Under the pieces are notes generated by a model. That model was not told the origin of the DNA, made no database searches, and saw only the letters and a list, made by a program, of their open reading frames with translations. A stretch of DNA of 64,000 nt from Ottowia sp. GTDB taxonomy: Bacteria; Pseudomonadota; Gammaproteobacteria; Burkholderiales; Burkholderiaceae_C. The stretch lies in assembly GCF_016703145.1 (NCBI RefSeq), contig NZ_JADJCO010000003.1:744001-808000 (forward strand), written 5' to 3'. The position numbers and the translations under genes are program-made. Below are positions 53,582 through 62,434 of the stretch, piece by piece. Position 1 is the first letter of the stretch; the number at the start of each line of letters is the position of its first letter.

Positions 53582-54201
53582 TGCAGCTCGAACTCTTGAA
53601 CGACCAGGGCCAGGCGGCGTCCACGGTGGACGCGCCCGAGACCGTGTTCGGTCGCGACTACAACGAAGCGCTGGTGCACCAGCTGGTGGTGGCCTACCAG
53701 GCCAACGCGCGCCAGGGCACCCGGGCGCAGAAGGACCGCGCGCAGGTCAAGCACAGCACCAAGAAGCCGTTCCGCCAGAAGGGCACGGGCAACGCGCGTG
53801 CCGGCATGACCTCCTCGCCGCTGTGGCGCGGAGGCGGCCGCGTCTTCCCGAACCAGCCGAACGAGAATTTCACCCAGAAGGTCAACAAGAAGATGTACCG
53901 CGCCGGCATGGCGTCCATCTTCTCGCAACTGGCGCGCGAAGGCCGCTTGGCCGTGGTCGAGTCGATGAAGGTCGATTCCCCCAAGACCAAGCAGTTGGCC
54001 GCCCGCTTCAAGGCCATGAAGCTCGACTCCGTGCTGGTGATCGCCGACGAGGTCGATGAGAACCTGTACCTGGCGTCGCGTAACCTGGGCCACGTGCTGG
54101 TGGTCGAGCCGCGCTACGCCGATCCGGTGTCGCTGGTGCACTACAAGAAGGTGCTGGTCACCAAGGGCGCCATCGACAAGCTCAAGGAGATGTTCGCATG
54201 A
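53581..54201 (+). CDS. rplD: 50S ribosomal protein L4
   Basis: A 206-residue L4 with the basic extended loop (KKPFRQKGTGNARAGMTSSP, WRGGGRVFPNQP) that lines the peptide exit tunnel. In E. coli L4 represses the S10 operon. Coupled at both ends: the start overlaps rplC, the stop overlaps rplW (ATGA). Confidence 0.98.
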   Translation: MQLELLNDQGQAASTVDAPETVFGRDYNEALVHQLVVAYQANARQGTRAQKDRAQVKHSTKKPFRQKGTGNARAGMTSSPLWRGGGRVFPNQPNENFTQKVNKKMYRAGMASIFSQLAREGRLAVVESMKVDSPKTKQLAARFKAMKLDSVLVIADEVDENLYLASRNLGHVLVVEPRYADPVSLVHYKKVLVTKGAIDKLKEMFA

Positions 54202-54533
54202 GCCGCATCAATCCGACGCCGAAAGAGCGCCAGTTCGACGAGGGCCGCCTGATGCAGGTGCTCGTCGCTCCGGTGATCTCCGAGAAGGCCACGCTGGTGG
54301 CCGAGAAGTCCAACGCCGTCACCTTCAAGGTGCTGCGCGACGCCACCAAGCCCGAGATCAAGGCCGCCGTCGAACTGCTGTTCAACGTGCAGGTCAAGGG
54401 TGTGTCCGTCGCCAACATCAAGGGCAAGACCAAGCGCTTCGGTCGCACCATCGGCCGCCGTGACCACGTGCGCAAGGCGTACGTCCTGCTCAAGGAAGGC
54501 CAAGAGCTGAACCTGTCCGGGGAGGCTGCGTAA
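54198..54533 (+). CDS. rplW: 50S ribosomal protein L23
   Basis: A 111-residue L23 (GRLMQVLVAPVISEKATLVA, VSVANIKGKTKRFGRT). Located at the tunnel exit, it docks trigger factor and SRP. Slightly longer at the N-terminus than E. coli L23. The start is coupled to rplD. Confidence 0.97.
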   Translation: MSRINPTPKERQFDEGRLMQVLVAPVISEKATLVAEKSNAVTFKVLRDATKPEIKAAVELLFNVQVKGVSVANIKGKTKRFGRTIGRRDHVRKAYVLLKEGQELNLSGEAA

Positions 54534-54536
54534 ACC

Positions 54537-55361
54537 ATGGCTGTCATCAAGATGAAACCGACCTCGCCGGGCCGCCGCGCCATGGTGAAGGTCACGCGCG
54601 ATCACCTGCACAAGGGTGCGGGCTTCGCTCCCCTGCTGGAGCCGCAGTTCCAGAAGGCCGGCCGCAACAACAACGGCCACATCACCACGCGCCACAAGGG
54701 CGGCGGCCACCGCCACCACTACCGCGTGGTCGATTTCCGCCGCGACAAGGACGGCATCGCCGCCAAGGTCGAGCGCATCGAGTACGACCCGAACCGTTCG
54801 GCCCACATCGCCCTGGTGTGCTATGCCGATGGCGAGCGCCGCTACATCATCGCGCCGCGCGGCGTGGAGGTGGGCAGCCAGCTCATGAGTGGTGCCGAGG
54901 CGCCGATCCGCGCCGGCAACACGCTGCCGATCCGCAACATCCCGGTGGGCTCGACCATCCACTGCATCGAGCTCAAGCCCGGTGCCGGTGCCCAGATCGC
55001 CCGCTCGGCCGGTACCTCGGCCACGCTGCTGGCGCGCGAAGGCACCTACGCCCAGGTGCGCATGCGTTCGGGCGAAGTGCGCCGGATCCACATCGAGTGC
55101 CGCGCCACGATCGGCGAGGTGGCCAACGAGGAACACAGCCTGCGCCAACTGGGCAAGGCCGGTGTCAAGCGCTGGATGGGCATCCGTCCGACCGTGCGCG
55201 GCGTGGCCATGAACCCGATCGACCACCCGCACGGCGGTGGCGAGGGCCGTACCGGTGAAGGCCGGGCGCCGGTCGATCCGTGGGGCAACCTGACCAAGGG
55301 CTACCGTACTCGCAACAACCGCCGCACGCAGAACATGATCGTGTCGCGCCGCAAGAAGTAA
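54537..55361 (+). CDS. rplB: 50S ribosomal protein L2
   Basis: A 274-residue L2 of standard length. The peptidyl-transferase-near segment MNPIDHPHGGGEGRTGEGR and the C-terminal RTQNMIVSRRKK are present. Needed for subunit association. It starts three bases after rplW. Confidence 0.98.
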   Translation: MAVIKMKPTSPGRRAMVKVTRDHLHKGAGFAPLLEPQFQKAGRNNNGHITTRHKGGGHRHHYRVVDFRRDKDGIAAKVERIEYDPNRSAHIALVCYADGERRYIIAPRGVEVGSQLMSGAEAPIRAGNTLPIRNIPVGSTIHCIELKPGAGAQIARSAGTSATLLAREGTYAQVRMRSGEVRRIHIECRATIGEVANEEHSLRQLGKAGVKRWMGIRPTVRGVAMNPIDHPHGGGEGRTGEGRAPVDPWGNLTKGYRTRNNRRTQNMIVSRRKK

Positions 55362-55371
55362 GGATTAGCAA

Positions 55372-55647
55372 ATGACTCGCTCACTCAAAAAGGGTCCGTT
55401 TGTTGACCACCACTTGCTCGCCAAGGCCGACAAGGCGGTGGCAAACAAGGACAAGAAGCCCATCAAGACCTGGTCGCGCCGCTCCATGATCCTGCCCGAG
55501 TTCATCGGGCTGACGATCGCCGTGCACAACGGCAAGCAGCACGTGCCGGTCTACGTGTCGGACCAGATGGTCGGCCACAAGCTCGGTGAATTTGCCCTGA
55601 CGCGCACCTTCAAGGGTCACGCGGCGGACAAGAAAGCCAAGAAATAA
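55372..55647 (+). CDS. rpsS: 30S ribosomal protein S19
   Basis: A 91-residue S19 (MTRSLKKGPFVDHHLLAKAD, PEFIGLTIAVHNGKQHVPVY). Binds 16S rRNA in the 30S head with S13. It lies ten bases after rplB, with AAGGA ahead of its ATG. Confidence 0.98.
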   Translation: MTRSLKKGPFVDHHLLAKADKAVANKDKKPIKTWSRRSMILPEFIGLTIAVHNGKQHVPVYVSDQMVGHKLGEFALTRTFKGHAADKKAKK

Positions 55648-55659
55648 AGGAACAGACCC

Positions 55660-55989
55660 ATGGAAACACGTGCAGTCCTCCGTGGCGTACGCCTGTCGGT
55701 CGACAAGGGCCGGCTGGTGGCCGACCTGATCCGCGGCAAGAAGGTGGATCAGGCCCTGAACATCCTCAACTTCACGCAGAAGAAAGCCGCGCCGATCGTG
55801 CGCAAGGTGCTCGAATCGGCGATCGCCAACGCCGAGCACAACGACGGCGCTGACATCGACGAACTGCGTGTCAAGACGATCCACGTCGAGCAGGGCACCA
55901 CGCTCAAGCGCTCGGCGGCACGCGCCAAGGGTCGTGGCGCGCGCATCTCCAAGCCCACGTGCCACGTGTACGTGACGGTGGGCAACTAA
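55660..55989 (+). CDS. rplV: 50S ribosomal protein L22
   Basis: A 109-residue L22 (METRAVLRGVRLSVDKGRLV) with the extended beta hairpin region near KRSAARAKGRGARISKPTCH that reaches the exit tunnel and is a macrolide-resistance site. AAAGGAA upstream. Confidence 0.98.
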   Translation: METRAVLRGVRLSVDKGRLVADLIRGKKVDQALNILNFTQKKAAPIVRKVLESAIANAEHNDGADIDELRVKTIHVEQGTTLKRSAARAKGRGARISKPTCHVYVTVGN

Positions 55990-56007
55990 GGAAGGCCTGG
56001 AAAGACT

Positions 56008-56907
56008 ATGGGACAGAAAATCCATCCGACCGGCTTCCGCCTGGCGGTGAGCCGCAACTGGTCCAGCCGCTGGTACGCCAGCAACCGCGACTTCGCCGGC
56101 ATGCTGGCCGAAGACATCAAGGTGCGCGAGTACCTGAAGGCCAAGCTCAAGAACGCCGCTGTGTCGCGCGTGCTGATCGAGCGCCCCGCCCGCAACGCCC
56201 GCATCACGATCTTCTCCGCCCGTCCGGGCGTGGTGATCGGCAAGAAGGGCGAGGATATCGAGAAGCTCAAGAAGGAACTGGCCGCGCAACTGGGCGTGCC
56301 GGTGGCTGTGAACATCGAGGAGGTGCGCAAGCCCGAGGTCGATGCGCAGCTCATCGCCGACTCGATCACCCAGCAGCTCGAAAAGCGCATCATGTTCCGC
56401 CGCGCCATGAAGCGCGCGATGCAGAACGCGATGCGCCTGGGTGCCCAGGGCATCAAGATCATGTCCGCCGGTCGCCTGAACGGCATCGAGATCGCCCGCA
56501 CCGAGTGGTACCGCGAAGGCCGCGTGCCGCTGCACACCCTGCGCGCCGACATCGACTACGGCTTCTCCGAAGCCAAGACCACCTACGGTGTGATCGGCGT
56601 GAAGGTGTGGGTCTACAAGGGCGACACGCTGGGCCGCAACGACGCGCCTTCGCTGGACAGCACGCCGCGCCCCGAGGGCGAGGAGCGCCGTGGTCCGCGC
56701 GGCCCGCGCCGCGACGGCCGTGGCGGCCCCGGTGGTGATCGCGCTGGCCGTGGCGGCCCACGCCGCGGTGGACCCACCAGCGCCGCACCTGCCGATGGCA
56801 GCGACAAACCCGCCGAGGCCGCAGGGGCCGATGGCAAACCCGCCGTTAAGCGCGTCCGCAAAGTCGCCGCGCCCGCTGCAGCAGCGGACGGCGCTCAAGG
56901 AGAGTAA
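56008..56907 (+). CDS. rpsC: 30S ribosomal protein S3, long form
   Basis: A 299-residue S3, against 233 in E. coli. The KH domain (RPGVVIGKKGEDIEKLKKEL) and C-terminal core are standard. The extra tail from about residue 215 is Arg/Gly-rich (RRGPRGPRRDGRGGPGGDR) and then Ala/Lys-rich. Long tails of this kind are usual in this bacterial group. S3 forms the mRNA entry site and contributes to helicase activity. Confidence 0.97.
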   Translation: MGQKIHPTGFRLAVSRNWSSRWYASNRDFAGMLAEDIKVREYLKAKLKNAAVSRVLIERPARNARITIFSARPGVVIGKKGEDIEKLKKELAAQLGVPVAVNIEEVRKPEVDAQLIADSITQQLEKRIMFRRAMKRAMQNAMRLGAQGIKIMSAGRLNGIEIARTEWYREGRVPLHTLRADIDYGFSEAKTTYGVIGVKVWVYKGDTLGRNDAPSLDSTPRPEGEERRGPRGPRRDGRGGPGGDRAGRGGPRRGGPTSAAPADGSDKPAEAAGADGKPAVKRVRKVAAPAAAADGAQGE

Positions 56908-56910
56908 ACC

Positions 56911-57327
56911 ATGCTGCAACCTGCACGCAGAAAGTACCGCAAGGAGCACAAGGGCCGCAACACCGGTATCGCCACCCGTGGCAATACCGTGGCCTTTGGC
57001 GACTTCGGTCTGAAGTCCACCGACCGTGGGCGCTTGACGGCGCGCCAGATCGAATCCGCGCGCCGCGCCATCTCGCGCCACGTCAAGCGCGGCGGCCGCA
57101 TCTGGATCCGCGTGTTCCCGGACAAGCCTATTTCCACCAAGCCCGCCGAGGTGCGCATGGGCAACGGCAAGGGCAACCCGGAGTACTACGTGGCCGAGAT
57201 CCAGCCCGGCAAGGTGCTGTATGAGATCGTCGGCGTGCCCGAGGCGCTGGCGCGCGAGGCGTTTGCCCTGGCCGCCGCCAAGCTGCCGCTGCGCACGACC
57301 TTCGTCACCCGCATGATCGGCCAGTGA
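56911..57327 (+). CDS. rplP: 50S ribosomal protein L16
   Basis: A 138-residue L16 (MLQPARRKYRKEHKGRNTGI, with RMGNGKGNPEYYVAEIQPG). Supports the A-site and peptidyl-transferase centre. Starts four bases after rpsC with AAGGAGA inside the rpsC end. Confidence 0.98.
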   Translation: MLQPARRKYRKEHKGRNTGIATRGNTVAFGDFGLKSTDRGRLTARQIESARRAISRHVKRGGRIWIRVFPDKPISTKPAEVRMGNGKGNPEYYVAEIQPGKVLYEIVGVPEALAREAFALAAAKLPLRTTFVTRMIGQ

Positions 57328-57343
57328 TCGGAAGGAATGCCAG

Positions 57344-57547
57344 ATGAAAACCGCTGAATTGCGCCAAAAAGACGTCGCCGGCCTGCAGGCCGAGGTGAAG
57401 GAGCTGCAGAAGGCCCACTTCAACCTGCGCATGCAGAAAGCGACCCAGCAGCTGAACAACACCGCTCAGCTGCGCCAGACGCGGCGCGCCATCGCGCGCG
57501 CCAAGACGCTGATTGCCGAAAAGCAAGCCGCGCCTAGCAAGGAGTGA
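57344..57547 (+). CDS. rpmC: 50S ribosomal protein L29
   Basis: A 67-residue, two-helix L29 (MKTAELRQKDVAGLQAEVKE, RQTRRAIARAKTLIAEK). Located next to L23 at the tunnel exit. GGAAGGA upstream of the ATG. Confidence 0.97.
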   Translation: MKTAELRQKDVAGLQAEVKELQKAHFNLRMQKATQQLNNTAQLRQTRRAIARAKTLIAEKQAAPSKE

Positions 57548-57549
57548 CC

Positions 57550-57819
57550 ATGACGGAAGCCAAACCATCCCTCAAGCGCACCCTGATCGGCAAGGTGGTG
57601 AGCGACAAGCGCGCCAAGACCGTGACGGTGCTGATCGAGCGCAGCGTGAAGCACCCGATCTACGACAAGATCGTGATGCGCTCGTCCAAGTACCACGCCC
57701 ACGACGAGAACGGCGAGTACAAGCTGGGTGACACGATCGAGATCACCGAAAGCCGTCCGCTGTCCAAGACCAAGAACTGGGTGGCGACGCGCCTGGTGCA
57801 GAAGGCGGCGCAGGTCTGA
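57550..57819 (+). CDS. rpsQ: 30S ribosomal protein S17
   Basis: An 89-residue S17 (LIGKVVSDKRAKTVTVLIER, HPIYDKIVMRSSKYHAHDE). ATG 57550 is preferred because AAGGAG lies five bases upstream; a GTG two codons earlier overlaps that site. Last gene of this ribosomal block; a strong terminator follows, so the rplN-onward genes are not contiguous here. Confidence 0.97.
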   Translation: MTEAKPSLKRTLIGKVVSDKRAKTVTVLIERSVKHPIYDKIVMRSSKYHAHDENGEYKLGDTIEITESRPLSKTKNWVATRLVQKAAQV

Positions 57820-57861
57820 TCGCCGGCGTCTGCTTCAACCCGTGCGCTGCGCGGGTTGCCC

Positions 57862-57894
57862 AAAACGGCCCACAATGTGGGCCGTTTTGTTTTT
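57862..57894 (+). terminator. Rho-independent terminator after rpsQ
   Basis: ACGGCCCAC, loop AAT, GTGGGCCGT, then TTTGTTTTT. A textbook terminator closing the ribosomal operon 40 bases past rpsQ and 14 bases before the peroxiredoxin ATG. Confidence 0.92.
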
Positions 57895-57907
57895 CAGGAG
57901 CGCATCC

Positions 57908-58414
57908 ATGATCAAGGTCGGAGACGAACTGCCCGCCGTCACCCTGTCCGAATACGCTGAAGTCGAAGGCGACGGCTGCAGCCTCGGCCCCAACCCGGTG
58001 GACGTGCGCCAGGCCGCCGCCGGCAAGGCCATCGCCGTGTTCGCGGTGCCGGGCGCCTTCACGCCCACCTGCTCGGCCAGGCACGTGCCCAGCTACCTGC
58101 AGCACCACGACGCGCTGAAGGCCGTGGGGGTGGATGAGATCTGGTGCCTGTCGGTCAACGACGCCTTCGTGATGGGCGCCTGGGCGCGCGACCAGAAGAC
58201 CGCCGGCAGGATCCGCATGCTGGCCGACGGCGACGCCGCCTTCGCCAAGGCCGTGGGCCTGACGCTTGACCTGGTGGGCAAGGGCCTGGGCCTGCGCAGT
58301 ACCCGCTACTCGATGCTGGTCAGGAACGGCCGGGTCGCCGCGCTCAATGTCGAGGGCCCGGGCAAGTTCGAGGTCAGCGATGGCGCCACGCTGCTGGCGC
58401 AGGCCAAGGGTTGA
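57908..58414 (+). CDS. Peroxiredoxin (Prx5 type)
   Basis: A 168-residue thioredoxin-fold peroxidase with the active site PGAFTPTCSARHVP (peroxidatic Cys55) and Arg in LGLRSTRYSMLV. Cys24 and Cys80 are the other cysteines. Matches the PrxV/hybrid group lacking a glutaredoxin domain. Reduces peroxides in the cytoplasm. CAGGAG lies upstream. With the terminator so near, its promoter must overlap the terminator region. Confidence 0.93.
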   Translation: MIKVGDELPAVTLSEYAEVEGDGCSLGPNPVDVRQAAAGKAIAVFAVPGAFTPTCSARHVPSYLQHHDALKAVGVDEIWCLSVNDAFVMGAWARDQKTAGRIRMLADGDAAFAKAVGLTLDLVGKGLGLRSTRYSMLVRNGRVAALNVEGPGKFEVSDGATLLAQAKG

Positions 58415-58418
58415 CGGA

Positions 58419-58482
58419 TGCTATATTATCAGTAGCTTTAGGCGTATATCCCGAGCGGGCTCAAGGCCGAAAATATTCAAAA
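58419..58482 (+). repeat. Dispersed repeat, copy R11
   Basis: Plus strand: ATGCTATATTATCAGTAGCT, then GCGTATATCCCGAGCGGGCT, then AAGGCCGAAAATATT. Starts four bases after the peroxiredoxin stop and ends nine bases before the converging GNAT stop. Confidence 0.75.
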
Positions 58483-58490
58483 ACCTTGGC

Positions 58491-59015
58491 TCAGTACCGG
58501 GCCAGATCCGCCTTCAGGTAGTGCGCGCCCGGCAGGGGGTTGTGGTAGTAGGGCGGGATGTCCTCGAAGCCCAGGTCCTCGTACAGCGCGCGCGCCGCCT
58601 CCATGTCGTCCAGCGTGTCCAGCAGCACGCAGGCGTAGCCCAGGCGCACCGCCGCCTCCAGGATGGCTTCGGCCAGTTGCCGGCCGAGGCCGAAGCCGCG
58701 GAAGGCCTTGCGCACGTACAGGCGCTTCATCTCGGCGGCGTTGCCGTAGTCCACGTCGTCCAGCGGCCGCAACGCGCAGCAGCCGGCCAGTTCGCCGTCG
58801 ACCAGCGCCAGCAGCAGGGCGCCGCGCGGCTCGGCGTAGTCGCCGGGCAGTCCGGCCAGTTCGGCCTCGAAATCCTGGAAGCACAGATCCACCCCGAGCT
58901 GCGCGGCGTACTCGCCGAACAGCGTCCGCGTGGCGTCCAGCTGCTCGGGGCTGCGGGCAGCGACCAGATCGACGGGCGGGCGGGTGTCCACGGGATGCAG
59001 CGCGATTCGGCTCAC
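58491..59015 (-). CDS. GNAT-family N-acetyltransferase
   Basis: A 174-residue acetyltransferase. The GNAT core is seen as ALVDGELAGCCALRPLDD, EMKRLYVRKAFRGFGLGRQL (acetyl-CoA P-loop) and ALYEDLGFEDIPPYYHNP. The start is a GTG overlapping the stop of the upstream cytochrome gene (GTGA), so the two are coupled. The acceptor substrate is unknown. Confidence 0.85.
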   Translation of the reverse strand: MSRIALHPVDTRPPVDLVAARSPEQLDATRTLFGEYAAQLGVDLCFQDFEAELAGLPGDYAEPRGALLLALVDGELAGCCALRPLDDVDYGNAAEMKRLYVRKAFRGFGLGRQLAEAILEAAVRLGYACVLLDTLDDMEAARALYEDLGFEDIPPYYHNPLPGAHYLKADLARY

Positions 59016-59683
59016 AGCGGCGCGGTGGCGCCCAGCCGCACCACCCCATACACCACGGCGGCCGCCATGCCCAGCAGCACCAGCGCCAGCAGGCGCGTGG
59101 CCGGCGTGTCTCGCGCGGCGCGAACCGGCTCGCGCACCACCTTGTCGCCCAGCACCATGGGTGTGATCAGGTTCTGGCGGCGGACCAGGTACACGACGAT
59201 GGCGAGCACGTGCAGCCCGATCAGCCCGATCACCAGGTACTGGCCCCAGGACGTGTGGTAGCCCGTGGCCCGACCCATCGCCTCGCCGGATATCAGCGGC
59301 GTCAGCGGCCCCGCGAAGGCGATCTCGTCGTCGGCGAACAGGCCCGTGCCCACCTGCAGGCCCAGCACGCCCAGCATCGCCAGCACCGACAGCGCGCCCA
59401 GCGGGTTGTGGCCGGCCGTGTCCGCGGCCGTGGCACGCCCGCGCAGGTAGCGCGCCAGCCGGCCCGGCGTGGGCCAGAAGCTGGCGAAGCGCGACCAGTG
59501 CCCGCCCATCAGGCCCCACAGCAGGCGGAACACCAGCAGGCCGAACACGGCGTAGCCTAGGCGCAGGTGCCAGTTCATCGCATCGCCGCCGATCTTGGCG
59601 GTCGCGATCAGGGCGATGACGCAGGCGGCGAGCAGCCAGTGGAACAGGCGGGTGGGAAGGTCCCAGATGCGAACGGAGGGCAT
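59012..59683 (-). CDS. Cytochrome b561-like membrane protein
   Basis: A 223-residue protein of the di-heme cytochrome b (Ni-Fe hydrogenase b-type) family. It has four to five hydrophobic segments with heme-type histidines in LFHWLLAACV, NWHLRLGYAVFGLLVFR, GYHTSWGQYLVIGLIGLHV. It carries electrons between quinone and a c-type cytochrome. The divergently transcribed cytochrome c' gene is the likely partner. Coupled downstream to a GNAT gene. Confidence 0.88.
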   Translation of the reverse strand: MPSVRIWDLPTRLFHWLLAACVIALIATAKIGGDAMNWHLRLGYAVFGLLVFRLLWGLMGGHWSRFASFWPTPGRLARYLRGRATAADTAGHNPLGALSVLAMLGVLGLQVGTGLFADDEIAFAGPLTPLISGEAMGRATGYHTSWGQYLVIGLIGLHVLAIVVYLVRRQNLITPMVLGDKVVREPVRAARDTPATRLLALVLLGMAAAVVYGVVRLGATAPL

Positions 59684-59805
59684 GGCTTCACAGGGCGTCG
59701 ATCAAAGGGCAGCGGCAGGACCCGATATGCTGCGGGGGCGTGCCGAGGAGACAGTGTAGATGCTGAACCTCTCGCGCTTACCACCACCCACAGGAGCTGT
59801 CCACG

Positions 59806-60261
59806 ATGAAAATCGCCGTTTCCCTGGCGCTGGCCCTCTCGGCCGCGACCCTGGCCCCGCCGGCTTCGGCCCAGTTCGCCAAGGCCGAGGATGCCATCAA
59901 GTACCGCCAGAGCGCCCTCACCGTGCTGGGCACCCACTTCGGTCGCCTGGGCGCCATGGCCAATGGCCGCGCGCCCTACGACGCGGCCATCGCCGCCGCC
60001 GATGCGGACGTGGTCGCCATCGCCGCCAGGCTGCCCTGGCACGCCTTCGGCCCCGGCACCGACACCGGCCGTCCCACCGCCGCGCGGCCCGAGATCTGGA
60101 AGGAGCAGGCCACGTTCAAGGACCGCGGCGAGAAGATGCAGGCCGAAGTCGCCAAGCTGGTGCCGGCGGCCAAGAGCGGCAATCTCAACCAGTTGAAGGC
60201 CGCCTTCGGCCCCGCCGCGCAAAGCTGCAAAGCCTGTCACGACGATTTTCGCAAGAAGTGA
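59806..60261 (+). CDS. Cytochrome c'
   Basis: A 151-residue periplasmic cytochrome. Signal peptide to about residue 22 (APPASAQ), four-helix bundle, and the heme-binding CKACH motif near the C-terminus (C141, C144, H145). This layout is typical of cytochrome c', which binds NO and similar gases. CAGGAG lies nine bases before the ATG. It is divergent from a cytochrome b561 gene. Confidence 0.9.
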   Translation: MKIAVSLALALSAATLAPPASAQFAKAEDAIKYRQSALTVLGTHFGRLGAMANGRAPYDAAIAAADADVVAIAARLPWHAFGPGTDTGRPTAARPEIWKEQATFKDRGEKMQAEVAKLVPAAKSGNLNQLKAAFGPAAQSCKACHDDFRKK

Positions 60262-60282
60262 ATCGCCCGCAGGGCGCCGGAG

Positions 60283-60346
60283 AGCTATGTGTTTAATAGC
60301 TGTCCGTGCAATGTTGGTGCGGGAAAGCGCCGCTTTTTGATCTGAA
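60283..60346 (+). repeat. Dispersed repeat, copy R12
   Basis: Plus strand: GCTATGTGTTTAATAGCTGT, then GCAATGTTGGTGCGGG, then GCCGCTTTTTGATCTGAA. It lies in the gap between converging cytochrome c' and Crp/Fnr genes. Confidence 0.7.
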
Positions 60347-60375
60347 TTCGCCCGAGGGCGCGCGGCGCACGCCGC

Positions 60376-61101
60376 CTACGGCCGACCCTGCGCCAACCAT
60401 TCGAGTCCGGGCAGGTCGAGAATCTCCAGCCGGCCGTATTCGGCATGCAGCAGGCCGCGCTGCTCCAGCCGCCGCAGTTCCTTGTTGACGGTCTGCCGGG
60501 ACACCGACAGCATGGCCGCCAGGTCGCTTTGGGACACGCGCACGTGCAAGGTGGCGCTGCCCTGGGCGATCCGCCCATGGACGCGCGCGAGCTGCACCAC
60601 CGCATTGGCCAACTGGCAGTCCAGCGCGCCCAGGGTGCCCTGCTGGCGCATCACGATCTGCTCGTGCGCGCGCGACAGCATCAGCACGCACACGTCCCGC
60701 CACAGCGGCGGGTGGGCGTCGAGCGCGCCCAGCAGCGCATCGGCGGGAATGTGCACCAGCACGGTGGGCTCGCGCGCGTGGAAGTCGTACACGAACCCCA
60801 CGTCCTCCAGCAGGCGCATCAAGGCCGTGATCTCGCCCGGCCCATGGATGGACAGCAGGAACCGGGCGCCCGAGGCATCCACGCTGTCCACCGCCACGCC
60901 GCCCGACGCCACGACGAGCACCTCGCGCCGCAGCGGGTCTTCGGCCAGGATCTGCTCGTGGCGTGCATAGCGTCCCAGGCGCGCCGCGGCCGCCAGCGTG
61001 TCGAGCACGGGGGCGGGCCAGTTGCGCATCATTTGGCACAGGCCGATCGAGCGCCGGATCAGCGCCAACGGATCGGTGGGGGGCATGGGCTTCGAGGACA
61101 T
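60376..61101 (-). CDS. Crp/Fnr-family transcriptional regulator
   Basis: A 241-residue regulator. The N-terminal cyclic-nucleotide-type beta barrel spans about 30-145 (RHEQILAEDPLRREVLVVAS, LLSIHGPGEITALMRL). The C-terminal helix-turn-helix is RVSQSDLAAMLSVSRQTVNKEL. It lacks the N-terminal Cys cluster of FNR, so it is not an oxygen sensor of that kind. Start MSSKPMPP is chosen for the domain boundary. It is divergent from the tandem TctC genes and may control them. Confidence 0.87.
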   Translation of the reverse strand: MSSKPMPPTDPLALIRRSIGLCQMMRNWPAPVLDTLAAAARLGRYARHEQILAEDPLRREVLVVASGGVAVDSVDASGARFLLSIHGPGEITALMRLLEDVGFVYDFHAREPTVLVHIPADALLGALDAHPPLWRDVCVLMLSRAHEQIVMRQQGTLGALDCQLANAVVQLARVHGRIAQGSATLHVRVSQSDLAAMLSVSRQTVNKELRRLEQRGLLHAEYGRLEILDLPGLEWLAQGRP

Positions 61102-61357
61102 GGGTTCGTCGGGGTCGGCAAGCCGCGGTCGCCAGCAGGGTAAACACCTGGGCCGACGGCCGCGATTTGTCAATGGATTGACAGAGTTGCGGTCGCCCTG
61201 TTTCGCATAGTAGCGGCGTCGATCCGGGAATCCAAGCAGAGCGATTTTCCGCCTCGACCGACCACAAAGGAGACAATCTCGTGAACCGAAAACATGGGCT
61301 GGGGCGGGCGCGCGGGGCGCCGGCCGAGGGGGGCCACTCAACACTGAAAGGCATCTC

Positions 61358-62354
61358 ATGAAAACGTCCACTCGGATTTCCGGACCGCTGCCGGCGCTGG
61401 CGCTGTGCGCGGCCATCGCGCTGCCGGCAGGCGGCGCCCTGGCGCAGAGCGGCTATCCCAGCAAGCCGGTGCGCATTGTCGTGCAGTACCAGGCCGGCGG
61501 CTCCACCGACACGATCGCCCGCATGCTGGGCGAGGGCCTGTCCAAGCGGCTGGGCCAGCCGGTAGTGGTGGAGAACAAGGCCGGCGCGGCCGGCATCATC
61601 GGCACCGACTACGTGGCCAAGAGCGCGCCCGACGGCTACACGCTGCTGCTGACGGTGCCCGGCCCCATCTCCTTCAACCTGGCGCTCTACAAGAAGCTGC
61701 CCACGACCCGCGCACCGACCTGCGCACGGTCCCGACATCGTGACGCCACGCATGGTGATGGTGGTCAACCCCGCCGTGCCGGCCAAGAATTTCAAGGAGT
61801 TGGTCGAGGCCGTCCGCAAAGAGCCCGGCAAGTACGCCATGGGCTCCTGGGGGCCGGGGGTGCAGCCGCACCAACTGCAGGTGTTCATGGACAAGACCTA
61901 TGGCACCAGCACCCTGCACGCGGCCTACAAGGGCGAGAGCCCGATGGCGGTGGACCTGCTGAGCGGCGTCATCCCGATGACGCTGGGGTCGGCGGCGACC
62001 ATGCGGCCGTACATCGCCGCCGGCCGGCTGCGCGCGCTGGCGGTGGCCGGCCCCACCCGCGCGAAGTCGCTGCCCGACGTGCCGACCTTCGCCGAGCAGG
62101 GCTACAAGGACCAGATCTACACCATCACCGGCTCGATCTCGCTGATGGCGCCCGCCAAGACACCGGACGACATCATCGAGCGCCTCGGCCGCGAGGTCGT
62201 GGCCGTGATCAAGCAGCCCGGGGTGCGAAAGCGCATCGAGGAGTTGGGCCTGGAGCCGGTCGGCAACACGCCCGCCGAGGCCACGGCCGCCTACAAGGCG
62301 TTCCTGCCCGTGGCGCTGCAACTGGCCAAGGACACCGGCGTGACGCTGGACTGA
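61358..62354 (+). CDS. TctC-family (Bug-like) binding protein, two apparent deletions
   Basis: N-terminal part: signal peptide (ALPAGGALAQ) and YPSKPVRIVVQYQAGGSTDT to NLALYKKLP. The frame is lost near 61702 (paralogue has an extra T, giving YDPRTDLR) and again near 61731 (another missing T). It then continues MVMVVNPAVPAKNFKELVEA to DTGVTLD. With both bases restored it is a roughly 332-residue receptor highly similar to its downstream tandem copy. The gene is probably intact in the organism. Ligand unknown; no TctA/TctB nearby. Confidence 0.8.
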
Positions 62355-62434
62355 CGATGGCCCGCGACCCGTTCCGTTCCATCCCCGCGCCGCTGACAGC
62401 GCGCCATTCTTGTCTTTTGCTTGAAGGAGTTCCC